DNA of 64,000 nucleotides from Thunnus maccoyii (lineage: Eukaryota > Chordata > Actinopteri > Scombriformes > Scombridae): NCBI RefSeq assembly GCF_910596095.1, contig NC_056533.1, positions 27,842,162-27,906,161 on the forward strand, given 5' to 3'. Shown here piece after piece: positions 1-11,241 of this stretch. The first letter of the stretch is position 1; the number at the start of each line of letters is the position of its first letter. The position numbers and the translations under genes are program-made. The notes beneath the pieces were generated by a model that was given only the letters and a program-made list of their open reading frames with translations, did no database searches and had not been told where the DNA came from.

Positions 1-3000
1 AAGTAGAATTATCACCTTTCTGACAAAAACTGAAAATGTATAAACTTCATAAAAGTCGATTTGTTGGCAGCGCTTTGATAAGCAAGCAAAAAAGCAAAAA
101 ATGCTCATTTATCACTGTAAATACCAGTTTTTTAAAAAATATATATATTTCAAGAATCATTTGAATCAATATCTTCATTTACAAGTGTATCTTACTTCAT
201 AGATATTTAGCATTTCTGGGGAATTTTAGAAATGCTGATAAACCAGTGTTAAAATAAAAATTTAAAAAAACATCACGTTATAAGGTGGCATATTTGTAAT
301 GAGGTCTTACCATGGCTGGCTGTGCTTGCGGCTGCTGCTGTGAGTGCAACTGGCCCTGACTCTGCCCTTCACCTCCATTCTCACGAAACCAGTGCACCCT
401 GATAAAGCGGTTGTTGAGAACAGCCTCGGTGCTTTGCATAGCCCGCTTAGCCTCGTCTGGGGAGGCAAACTGGATCAGAGCCCCTTCTGGGTCATTCTGG
501 TAGGCCACCTGTCCCAAAACAAACGCTGGTGTTAAAACACTGCACGGTCTATCTGAACTTTGTGAGCTCGTTATCGAGAGGATACAAGAGCAACTGTGAA
601 GTCATTTTCACCATCTCAGTTCACACGTTCAGTATTTATACTCTCATTTTGTGATACACAGACAAACTCTTATTGTAGTACCTTTCAAAACCAGCACATG
701 AAAGCATTTGGAAGAGGGTTACCTAAGTTATTTTTGAGGATCCGTCTGATATGTGACATTCTAGAAATTACAACTATTTTGTGCTTTCTAAGATTAGTTT
801 ATCACTACAGTCTATCCAAATTACTTCTAATACACATACTGGTTATTAATATGTTCTATAATACGACTCTTTTTTGGACAATAAGGACAATCTAACTGTA
901 TACAAATACAAATAATTATATAAATAGTAATATTATGTGACAAACATGAACACTGAAGCTTTTTAAAACCCTAAAATTTCAGCACTGATACTAGATTCAC
1001 ACACATTGTTCACATACAAACCATCTACTGTACAGCATTGTTTGCTTTTTAGTCATCCAACAGTTAACTACTACAATGACTACTAAATAAATCAAAACTC
1101 TGAGCTTCATATCTAAATCATCATCTAGAGTACTGACCTGCAGGTTGACGATGGTGCCAAACTTGCTGAAATGTTCATTGAGTTTGCTGATGTTGTTGAG
1201 CTCAGAGGGAATTTGTCGAACCAGCAGCTTTGTGTTAGGAGAGTTGAATGGGGCTCTCTTGTGGTAGCCCTGGTGGTTGGGTTTGTTAAAGCTGGGTCTG
1301 AGCAGAAAAGAGAAATCAAACAATTATAAATGAAGCTGGTCTGAAACGTTCCTCTGTCACGTTCGCTTAATCCTGCAATTCTTTCTTTCCTAATCTAAGA
1401 TGGTCAAAAGGCAGCATTTCTTTTTTTTAATATTAAAGTAAAAGGTGTCTTACTTGTCAAACCAAGGTTTCTTGATGGGGATGCCTCCTTCATGGGACAC
1501 TGCTGGTCTCTTCCTTGAATCAGATTCCATAACAATCCTCATGCTGTTATTCGGAATCTTGTCTGGAGAGAGACAAACACTGACGGGTCAGTTGTGAGAC
1601 TACAGCACGCAGCCAGAAATGAGATCCCGACTCAGGTAACATCAGTATTACAATGACAGGACACACAAATACGGTGGAATGTAATGAATACTGGTATTGT
1701 TCTTGTTTGTGAAGCAGCAACAGGCCCTCACGTTGACAAAGGTACTACACATGATAATGATAGGAGAGAAAGCGACTGCGCCACATGTTTTGAGACGATC
1801 TATTCAAACTTAACGTTATATTTCTCGTCCCTCCTGCCATTAACTTCCTTTGGAAATCAACAGCACAAGAGAGACGTGAGTGCTGAGATGATGAATACCT
1901 CTCTGTGGCTGGTCCACATCCCCCATTGTGAGGCCGATCAGGTTGGGTCTCTGGGCATTGACCCGGTGGCGGTAGATCGGCCTGGAGGTATTGGTGATGC
2001 TGGGAGCCTCAGGATTGTACACATCTGTCTCATAAGTGTCTGGTGAGCAAAGAGAGGACATCTTAACATGTTAAACAGCCAGGCAAGGCATCGCTTTAAA
2101 ACTGATTTATAATTACAATGTTAAATTTGTAACTTGACACTCAGCCCTTACCTGAGGTGAAGAGTGGCGCTGGGGCCTGGGGGAGTGAGGAGCGCATCCC
2201 AGAGGTGACGATGGTGGGAACAGAGCTGGTGATGGAATTGGGAGGAGCATCCATGCCCGACGGTTGTAGTGGAGGAAGAGGAGGAAGGGGACCTGGGAAA
2301 GACAGAAAAACAAAATGTTAAAAAAAAATGAGAAGTTCAAGCAAAGCAGTCTTAACTGTTCCAAGGAATCTTATAAATCTGTACTGAACTGGTAATTGTT
2401 ATAACTGTTATCCAAGTCAGTAGATCTTCTTCTTGCATCCTTACGTTGTTTAAAATCTTTGAAGTTAACCTTTCAGATTTGCTTTAGTTGTAAAAACAGT
2501 TTCTCAGTTTCAATCATAAACATTCTATGTAAATGTATTTCCTGTAAACCCATAGCAACAGCTGTCAGGTCAGCTGTTGCCTAGCAATGCAATTCAAGTG
2601 AAGAAGTGATACTGAATCATTCACACACACTGTGGGGTACAGTTACTTTCAATATAGACTTAAAATAAAACAATCATAGAATGTTTGACATTTTATTCTA
2701 CAAAATTATAGCAAGTATTCTTGAAAGTTTTGTAAGTGATAAACCCATCTGTCCTACGAAAAATAAACAGTTTAGAGAAATTTCTGAATTCCCACCTGCA
2801 ACAGGCGGAAGGCTGGGTGGGAGAGCGCCCGGTGGGGGTACAGGGGGCCGCAGGTTCACAGGTGGGGGGTTCATGAGTGGCGGAGGGGGTGGAAGACCTG
2901 GGGGCGGCGGGGCATCCACACCTGGGATTGGTGGAGGTTGAAAGGGCAGCATACTGGGCAAATTGACATCCTCCACTACAACTGGGTCACTTCCATGGTC

Positions 3001-6000
3001 GAAAGGACACATGTCCCCTCGCATGCAGAAGCCTTTCTCTGGAAAAGACACATGCAGCACATCATGCCTGTTCATCTGAATCCCCAGAATGTTTTCTATG
3101 ATAGGAGCGTAATTATCAAAGTATTATTATATGAGTTTCTCTAACTGTCAAACCAGTTCAATCTGCTTTCCTTACCGTCATAATCACGGCATCGCTTCCT
3201 TTGTTGAGGAGGTGGCCCCCGACTAAAAGGGCCGCGATCCACAGGGTGCTCAGGGCGGAAGTCTGACCAGCTCTCGGTGGTGTTGTTGCTATGATGATGT
3301 GTGGGAGCAATGACTGTGATGGTGCTGCTCAGTGTTGGCACAGGGAAGTGTGAAGTGGTTGCAGTGGAGACCAGAGCAGCAGGGGTGTAGCCATCAGCAC
3401 TCTCTGACCGGTCCACTCGATCATGATCATACTTCAACTTTCCAGAATCTCGTTCTGCGAATAGACAAGAACAACCACGTATGTTTATGGCATATTTCCT
3501 GTGAGAAACTAGACTTGTTTACACATTACACGATTTTAATCATCCTTAGTTGATCCATTCCTCAATATCCAGTCATCATATGTTGTCTACTCTACTCATG
3601 ATGTGCCAGTTACGAATTCTGATACATCATCATATACAGTAACAAATTCATCAACTTGTATTTGATCCATAAATAAGAAACAGTAATATTCATGTTAAAG
3701 AAACCCAAATACACACTTATGTCAATTTGACAAATACATCTCTGTACACAATGAGATCATCTTTGTTTAGGAAGCTTCATGGTCAGCTGTAATCTGACTA
3801 GACACAGTTGAAAGGTCAGCGACAAAATGGATCAAAGTTCAAATGAAGCACACTACAAGAAAACCTGAGAGATGTTTCAGGGGCCAGGTTTTGGTGTCAT
3901 TGCTCTCCCCATAGAAAAACAAAATCTCAAACTGACACATAGCAGTTACGCCGGTGATCATTTGTAGACAACCTTAGATCATTTTAGATCCATCAGTCAG
4001 GTTCTTACCTCTACTTCTGCTTCTAGACCGAGTTCTGCTGTGGGACCGGCTCCTGCTTCGATCTCGATCCCTATCTCTGTCCCTGTCTCTGTCCCTGTCC
4101 CTGTCCCTCTCTCTGTCACGATCTCGAATGCGGTCCTTGCTCCAACTCCGACTGCGGCTCCGACTGTAGCTGCGACTGCGGCCTCTCCTGCGGTTGTAGC
4201 GATCGCGGTATGAGTCCCTCCTTGGCGGGTTGCGGTCATAATCCCTCTTCCTGGAGCGGTCGTCCCTCTTACGGTCATCTCCTCTCCTAAGAATTTGGGT
4301 AAGCAAGGACATGACAGTAAGTGCATGGTAAAAGCAAAGTTAAACAGATGATGCACGAGAAAGTGTTGAAGAAACAGGAATACGCGGGTGCACACACCTG
4401 CCGTCTCTGCTGTAGCGAGAGCTTGATTGTGAAGGGCTGTGATTCACTCGCCGGGAAAACTTCTTCTCTCGTTCCTCTTCCCGGTTTGTCTGAACAAAGA
4501 CAGAAGTAAATTAAAAAGCATAATGTTCATCCAAGACCTCCATATTGTTTGACACTGGTGAATCTTCATGTGATGGAACTTAAGAAAACTATTAATCCGT
4601 CTAAGTGCTGACATTATTAGCAGATTACCTCATCTTTTTTCGGCTCATCTTTCTCGACTTTGACCAGAGAGGATGGCTGCTCTGGCTGAGGGAGGTAGCT
4701 TTTGTTGTTGATCGCTTCAAACAGCTTATCCACAAATTGCTGTGTCTCTGAAAGCGTGTGAGAGTGCAAATTAAAGAAAGTGTTTTAACATGGAGATAAC
4801 CATTGCCAGACTGCAGACCGCATGAGAAATGAAACGAGGCTTGCAAAATCAGGCACAACAGGAAAATGTTCACCATTTTTCATGTCTGTGGTAAAACAAC
4901 AGTCAGGAGCCCAGATGAACATTGAAATAGGTTTTTCTTGCTGTAATCATCCCTCCTGTTCATACTGGCCATTAGCAGATCGCTTCATAATCCACTTACA
5001 ATGTAAGCGATGGCGGCCAAAATCCACAAGTCTCCTTCTATGCAAAGATTTATTTAAAAGTTTATCTGAAGTCAATATGAAGCTTCAGCTGTCCAAATTA
5101 GTCAAATCAACTACATATCTTTCAACATCAGTCTTTTTAGTGCCAAAGTTCCTCTTTTTGTTACTATACTTGCACCATAGCTCAACAGGGAGACACTGTC
5201 TGAGGAAACACAAAGAAGGAATTTAATGCTAAAAAAAAAACTGTAAATATGGCAGAAATCCACTTGATATGACTAACTCAGACTGCTGAAGCTTCATATA
5301 AGCTTCAGATAAGCTTCAGATAAACTTTTAAACACATTTCTGTACAAAATGAGCACATCTGAAGGGGATCTTCTAATGGTCAGTACGAACAGGAGAAATG
5401 ACTACAGCGAGGAAAACCTCTTTCAGAGTTCATTTGGGCACCTGAATGTTGTTTTAAGACAGACTTGAAAAAAAATGTGAACCTATATACTTTAATTACC
5501 TTTCTGAAGAAATACATCCAACTGGTCTATACACAGGGCTTTAAGTTCCTTTTCAGTTTTGTCCTTCTTCACCAAAGCAACAACATACTTGGCAAGGGCA
5601 GAAGGGTCTGCATCACAGCTGTGATTTTAAAGAAGAAAGTTAAGTAAGACAAAAAAATGCAGCAGAGGGATTTAGTGGTAAAAACAGTCTGCCAATGAGT
5701 CTGCTACCAATTTGTAGCGAACTGCTGGAAAATATGGTTTGTGAACAAATACAGTGCATTTTTAAAGAAAATAATTTAATTACTGCCTTTCAGCATGCCC
5801 ATTCTGAGGGGCACTCAATTGGAACAGCATTAACACAGATGACTGCCTTAAACATATTCACAATAATAACTTAGTGGGAGCAGTGTCACTAGATTTTAGC
5901 TCAGCCTTTCATGTACTGGATCATAATATTGTAAGATAAAAAAACTTAAATGTTACAAATTTGCAGGTTATACGATACGCTGGTTTAACAGTTATTTGTC

Positions 6001-7484
6001 TACTAGAAAACAACATGCTTTACATAATGGTAGTTTTTAAAGTGTGAAAGAGTTACAATGTGGTGTACCACAAGGAAGCTATTTGGAGTCTATTACAATT
6101 CTATTTCTTCACCAGTAATCTTCCTCTTATTCTAAATCAAGCAAGAGCAGTTATGTATGCAAATGATACAACACTATATTTACCAGCAGTATCAATCAGG
6201 GAATTGTCTAATGCTCTGGATAGAGAATTACAATCAGTTGTAATGTGGACATGGAGTAACAAGTTAGTTCTTAATCTATGAAAAATAAAACGTATTGTAT
6301 TTGGAAATTTTAGACTTAAACATAAGCCACAGTTAAACTTTTCTGTACAGGGAGTACCTGTGGAGCAGCTAGAGGAAACCAAACTCCTTGGAATAATATT
6401 AGACAGCAGACTGAAGTGGTCAAAGCAGAATGAAAAAAATATCGGTAGAGATCTAGCGGTTACTAAGAGATGTGCTAAGTTTTTACCACAACAATGCATT
6501 TCTCACATTGTTCAAACATTAGTTCTTACTCATTTGGATTACTGTCTAGTAGTGTGTCTAAGTGAGTCAAATAAAGACTTGGAGTAACTTGTTAGTCCAG
6601 AATAGAGCCCCAGGACTCGCTCTGAACTGTAACAGAAGACCTAACATCATCAGAATGCACATAACCTTAGGTTGGTCATTGGTGAGGGACATGACGGTTA
6701 TTTCTCTGCTCTATTTTATAAGAAATATTTCATTGTCTAAAATCCTGAATTTCTTGTGGCATCAATTTGCATATAGCAGTACTGGCCATAATTTTAATAC
6801 TAGGCATGCATCAAGATGTTGTTTTTCACTTCCTGTCTCAGAAACTAATGCAAGGCAACTTACTATTATTAACAGAGACGTGTTATATCAGACACTACAC
6901 ATTTAGAAAGTAAGACTGTTTTTAAAAAGAGTTCAAAGAATTTTATTTAGATATAGTATGCTATGTACTATGCTACATCTAAATAGTATACTATATACTA
7001 TATAGTATACTTTTTAAATATAGTGTGGGTACTTTTTGTCATTATTGTTATGATAGTTACTAGTAGTTTTATTGTTAATTTTTTTTTCTTGTTTTTTTTG
7101 TTTGTTTTGTTTTTGTAGTTTGCTTGTTGTTATTTTTTGTTCCCTTTGACATAGATTTTAAGTGCACTATTTTTACATTATGATGTAATGTTTACTTGTG
7201 TGGACCCCAGGAAAAATAGTTGCTACCTTGGAAGTGGCCAATCGGGATCAAAATAAATAAAAAATGAATAAGTAAATAAATAAAAACATATGCATTCACT
7301 GATTTACTTTTAGGTTCACGACAGGTTCATCGGCGTGGATAACTTGACCAAAGAATATAAAGTCACCCTTGGACTGTTAGTCTGGGTTGAGAAAACAGCT
7401 GTGTAGCTAATAGCTTAATACTTACATGGGCTCGAGGGTTTCGGACAGCCATGTTTTCAAGGCATCAAGGTTTTCAATGATCAT
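1..7484 (-). CDS. rbm26: RBM26, RNA-binding motif protein 26 (5' part, 12 exons)
   Basis: Nuclear RNA-binding protein linked in mammals to the PAXT/nuclear exosome pathway. Exons on the minus strand: 7426-7484, 5500-5618, 4629-4747, 4398-4489, 4009-4286, 3176-3454, 2796-3038, 2152-2292, 1899-2039, 1454-1562, 1138-1297 and 311-508; phases join without a break (646 codons), and the remainder lies left of the window. Seen in order: an N-terminal PWI-like helical domain starting MIIENLDALKTWL, an RS/RD-rich segment, a CCCH zinc finger (C-x8-C-x5-C-x3-H, the first Cys at the end of exon 6 and the rest in exon 7), a proline-rich stretch, then an RRM split over exons 11-12. RBM26 rather than RBM27: the segment RDYDRNPPRRDSYRDRYNRR and TLSSTITVIAPTHH follow human RBM26. 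The start at 7484 is the first ATG in the exon and equals the second Met of the human protein. Intron 1 carries a LINE and intron 2 a MITE. Confidence 0.93.
4061..4125 (-). repeat. Coding hexanucleotide tandem repeat (Arg-Asp run) in RBM26 exon 5
   Basis: The plus strand reads as imperfect repeats of CCCTGT/CTCTGT; on the coding strand these are AGGGAC/AGAGAC units giving alternating Arg-Asp. The matching stretch of human RBM26, as remembered, is shorter and more Ser-rich, so the array looks expanded in this lineage. It is length-variable sequence inside the RS/RD region, without a stop or frame change. Confidence 0.75.
4859..5487. mobile_element. Non-autonomous hAT-like MITE, family A copy 1
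   Basis: Degenerate copy of the element seen whole at 28872-29481. The left end (TGTTCACC...GTAAAACAACAGTCAGG) and the right end (TTTTAAGACAGACTTG...TGTGAACCTAT) are inverted versions of each other. Shared inner text includes CATACTGGCCATTAG and GACTAACTCAGACTGCTGA. It sits in RBM26 intron 2 and has no coding capacity. Assignment to hAT rests on the 8-bp target duplication of copy 2. Confidence 0.7.
5785..7285 (+). mobile_element. 5'-truncated CR1/L2-type LINE remnant
   Basis: Degraded reverse-transcriptase text on the plus strand in RBM26 intron 1. Recognisable RT motifs in order are GAVSLDFSSAFHVLDH (near 5877-5925), GVPQGS (near 6062) and YANDTTLYLPA (near 6155), the last being a changed form of the YADDT active site. 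Stops interrupt every frame. The 3' end has the CR1/L2-style tail (GTGGACCCCAGGAAAAATAG, then GGGATCAAAATAAATAAA) and ends in an ATAAATAA run. Its AT-rich internal part near 6950-7015 contains an ACTATATAGTAT palindrome. A dead copy inserted antisense to the host gene; family level uncertain. Confidence 0.8.
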
Positions 7485-7900
7485 TTTAGATCCAGCTGGT
7501 GAAACTAGCCACCTCACGTTGGGTTCAGGCTAAACGCGACGTTAGCTGAACTCAGTCGCGCTAGGTTAGCTAAGTTCAGCTAAGTTAGCATCCGTCTTTC
7601 CAGGCCCCAAACGTGCACTACGACTCTCGTGATGTATAAATTAATAATTATGAAACTGCAGAGGGGAGTGCACCTATTTGCTCAGCATTCACTGTAATTA
7701 TTCTGAAGATTGCAAATGGTTTTAATCCGTTCAATGTTGAGCGCGTCCACGACTTTAGCTGAGCACCTCACTAGCTAACATGCCATGGCGACTATTTACT
7801 TCCGCTTGTGTTCTCGTTGCCAAATTATCGCGAGACAGAGATATACACTACCAAATCAGAAAGTTTCAATCGTTGCTCGGTGGCTCCACATCAGTACAAG
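7485..7900. promoter_or_regulatory. RBM26 promoter/5'UTR region
   Basis: Sequence immediately upstream of the RBM26 start. It carries a short array of repeated GCTAAGTT/TTAGCTAA words (7550-7590) and is richer in CpG than the neighbouring DNA (for example GCTTGTGTTCTCGTTGCC and TATCGCGAGAC near 7805-7835). TCGCGAGA at 7829-7836 is a recognised vertebrate promoter palindrome bound by ZBTB33-type factors. No TATA box was seen. The transcription start is not defined by sequence alone. Confidence 0.45.
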
Positions 7901-8768
7901 CAGTGATGAGAAGTAAGTAAGTACGTTCACTCAAGCACTGTATTTACGTACAATTTTGAGGTACATGTACTTTTGAGTATTTCCGTTTTATGCTACTTTA
8001 TACTTCCACTCTTCTATATTACAGAAGGAAATATTGTACTTTCTACTCCACTACATTTATTTAACAGCTTTAGTTACTTTTCAGATGAAGATTTGACCTA
8101 ACTGATAATATAACACGCTTGTAAAATACAACACATTGTTAAAGATGAAACCAGTGGTTTCCAAACTTTCTGGTTTTTGGCGTATTACAAAAAGCAGTGT
8201 GTAGGCAGGGTCACATTTCAGATATCTATGAGTTGTTCACAGCTCCACCAAATAGTGATTTTTCCCTCTAAACTTCTCACATGGTTTAATTTCAATAAAT
8301 GTTCAAATGATCCTATATTTCATCAAAAATGAAAGGTTAGCAAAAAAGCACAAAAACTGAAAACAGATTTGTGTGTCAGAACTTTGTTTTTTCTTCTTTC
8401 CTCTCCCATTAATCAACTCATGAACCCTCAGATTTATTTGCTGACCCTTTGAAGGGCCCGACCCCTAGGTTGAGAACTACTGGACTAAACTAGCTAACTG
8501 TATATAAAGTAGTTCAAACTAGCTCCACCTCCAGCAGCTACAACAGTAACATGCTGCTTACACAGTGATGCTTCAGTAATAATAATCTAATGATGTCATA
8601 TATAATAATATATCAGTCAGAGGGACCAAACCACTACATTTTGCTGCTAATTCTTCTGTACTTTTACTTAATAAGGAATTTTGATGCAGGACTTTCATTT
8701 GTAATTTTTACATTGTTGTATTGGTACTTTTACCTTAGTAAAGGATCTGAATACTTCTTCCACCACTG
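7901..8768. mobile_element. Non-autonomous hAT element (outer), with nested insertion
   Basis: The ends are inverted: CAGTGATGAGAAGTAAGTAAG at the left and ATACTTCTTCCACCACTG at the right. The flanks form an 8-bp target duplication with two differences, AGTACAAG at 7893-7900 and AGCACGAG at 8769-8776, as expected for hAT elements. The inner text about the 'TATGCTACTTTATACTTCCA' motif and the 3' part (GGATCTGAATACTTCTTCC) are typical of a MITE very common in percomorph fish. No ORF. A second hAT MITE lies inside at 8152-8482. Confidence 0.8.
8152..8482. mobile_element. hAT MITE nested in the 7901-8768 element
   Basis: Ends CAGTGGTTTCCAAACTTTC and AGGTTGAGAACTACTG are imperfect inverted repeats. 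Flanking 8-bp repeats are GATGAAAC (8144-8151) and GACTAAAC (8483-8490). The outer element reads continuously across the insertion when this piece is removed, so the insertion is the younger event. Confidence 0.75.
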
Positions 8769-8776
8769 AGCACGAG

Positions 8777-10978
8777 CATCTGTTAATACCAATTTAATGA
8801 TCACTAATGTACTAAGTATATGACAGCGGTGTACATAAAGTCTAAAATGTACATCAAAAGACAATATTTGCTTGACTGAGCCACTTCAGATAGGTCCTAC
8901 TTTCCATCAGAACTAAAACATCTACAGTCAAACAAAAATGCAAAAGTAAAAATACTCTAAGAACAAGAAGAGTAAAAGAAGGGATACAAAACATTGATGA
9001 AAGTTAACTATGAAGTTATACTGTAGACTATATCAGTCACTCATACATGATCCAAAATGAAATCTATACATTTCCGTTTTATGCTACTTTATACTTCCAC
9101 TTTTCTATATTTCAGAAGGAAATATTGTACTTTCTACTCCACTACATGTATTTAACAGCTTTAGTTAAATAAATCCAACTTTCCAGGTGTATCACAGGAA
9201 AGTTGGATAAATGAGCTCTTGAAGTCTTGGCTGTTAAATTTCCCCAAAAGCAGCTCAAAGTTAAGTTAGATTTTAAAATACACCCTATTACACTGTCACT
9301 TCTATCTATCTTTCTATCAGTATTTAATTGAAACAATTGTGGTTGAGTGAAATAGTCCTATCCCAGTCAAAAGATCTTATGGCAGCACCACTGATTATTC
9401 CTTTGCAAATTTCACTGTCATTTGTTATTTTTAAGACCTGTGGTATATTTGGTAACCTTGGGATCTTCACAAAAAACAATATTACATTTATTACATATGT
9501 ACATCAGTACCATAGATAACATCTACCTTATATACTCAAGAACTTTATTCTTAAAAAGTACAAAGTAAATATTTGGCCAGTTTAGTTATCCTTTGGTTTC
9601 TTCAGTGGCTCTACATTTGTAGTATTTATACATCTAGCTTTAGTATTTATATAGTGTTGTCATGTTCCACATTCGATACACTTCTATACTGACAATGTAT
9701 TGTCAGTATATTGTCATTATGTATTGTTGAATTTTAGACCCTGACAAAGAAAAACACACGATTTTTAAAATAATCATCATTTTTATTGTTTCCCAGTTTT
9801 ACTGGACTACGGTATAAATGGTACAGAAAGACTAAAGAGCAGATAAATACAAAGACTTCTAAAAGGTTTCCATTTTCCTCCACGCAAACCAGTGTGACCC
9901 TTCAAAATAGCACAATACAGCAACTTGTCTATCTTCCCCTTTCAAAAAACTGTTCTGTAACATACATTATCTCTCAAATAATCATAATGTAGACATTCTT
10001 GTAAAGTACTTGTATTAACACAAACAACATAGAAACTACAAATGTGGAATTTTTTTAATCCAAATATGTCGTCATTAGTTGAGCAAATATTCTACTTTTG
10101 ATTAATTTAGTTTATAATTTGTCATTCATTAGTTCTAACTCACAAGATGATCAAATTACTTTTAATTTTTTTAAAAAGCACAGTCTTTTTCCACCTTCAA
10201 ATATCAATATAAAACATGTGTAACAATTTTTCTTTGTGATTCCTATACAAATACATCTCTATCAGTTAACTGTGTTTGCTTTATATATTAATTATGGGTT
10301 AAAATCATGAATGTCAATTCCTTGAGTAAATGTTTTATCAGTCTGAATGAAATATGGTGCCAGAAAAAAGGTAATCTGGTAAAAAAAAAAAAAAAATTTG
10401 GCTTGCAACACAGATAAAACAGTCATCAAATAAAGCTCATTATTTACATACATACACACTTCTAAGAAACAGCTCATTTTCAATACATTCATGTTTGCCC
10501 CTCAACATTCTCAGTGAAACACTTTCTCAAACTCAGTCAGTTTAAAGGATCACATGTGCACATAACATTATTTAGTACATGCATGCACATTGATATGAAA
10601 GGATATAGTATAATTATATAGATTATAGTTCATTTTTCCCCACTCTCTATTTTGAATAGGATGAATGGAAGGACTAGCAGTCCACACAAACTGCAGTGGT
10701 TTTCACTAAGTACAAATAATATACACACAAGAACAGCTTTTAACTTATCATTATTGGTCCAGTATTATTTCTGTCCTCCTCACTACCAAACAGGAGAAGG
10801 AGATACACATTTCTTGCCTGAGTAAAACCTCAGTCGCAGTTCGGTATCTACAATCTAACAGTGGACCGTGTACTAAAAGATGTGTATTTAAAAAAAAAAA
10901 ATTAAAAAAAAACCCTAATCATGAATCAATGCGATTAAAATATACAGTACAGTAGAGCTCACGGAGAGGAGTTTGCAC
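8777..10978 (-). other. RBM26-CYP27C1 spacer and probable CYP27C1 3'UTR
   Basis: AT-rich sequence with no supported coding exon. On the minus strand an AATAAA signal lies at 9782-9787, about 1.2 kb past the CYP27C1 stop, so 9765-10978 is a plausible 3'UTR. Between 8777 and 9765 only the partial MITE copy stands out. Short runs of A near 10380 and 10890 are the remaining low-complexity parts. Confidence 0.4.
9071..9167. repeat. Partial second copy of the outer hAT MITE
   Basis: This stretch repeats 7980-8075 almost letter for letter (TTTCCGTTTTATGCTACTTT, CTTCTATATTTCAGAAGG, TACTCCACTACAT). Only the internal portion is present; no terminal repeats are seen. It may be a truncated copy or a local duplication about 1.1 kb from its partner. 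Confidence 0.8.
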
Positions 10979-11202
10979 CTAGTTTTCTCTGTCAGTGAAC
11001 TGCAGATGGATGGGGGCACCAGGGCAGAGCAGGCCATGGGTTTTGGCCTTTATATCATCAGTGTCAGGAGAGATGCCGATGTGGAACTTTTGAATGAGCT
11101 GCACAGGAACCAAAACACAGGTGTCATTTTAGTAGTAACACATTGTCTATGCGTGCATTTATAAGTGGGTATATGTACTGTATTTTTAAAGACAAATTGT
11201 GA

Positions 11203-11241
<39 letters not shown>

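Noticed and set aside
2681-2941. Gly-rich open frame on the plus strand
   Set aside because: Antisense shadow of the Pro-rich RBM26 exon 7.
6060-6906. Possible functional reverse transcriptase
   Set aside because: Stops in all frames and an altered active-site motif; a dead LINE.
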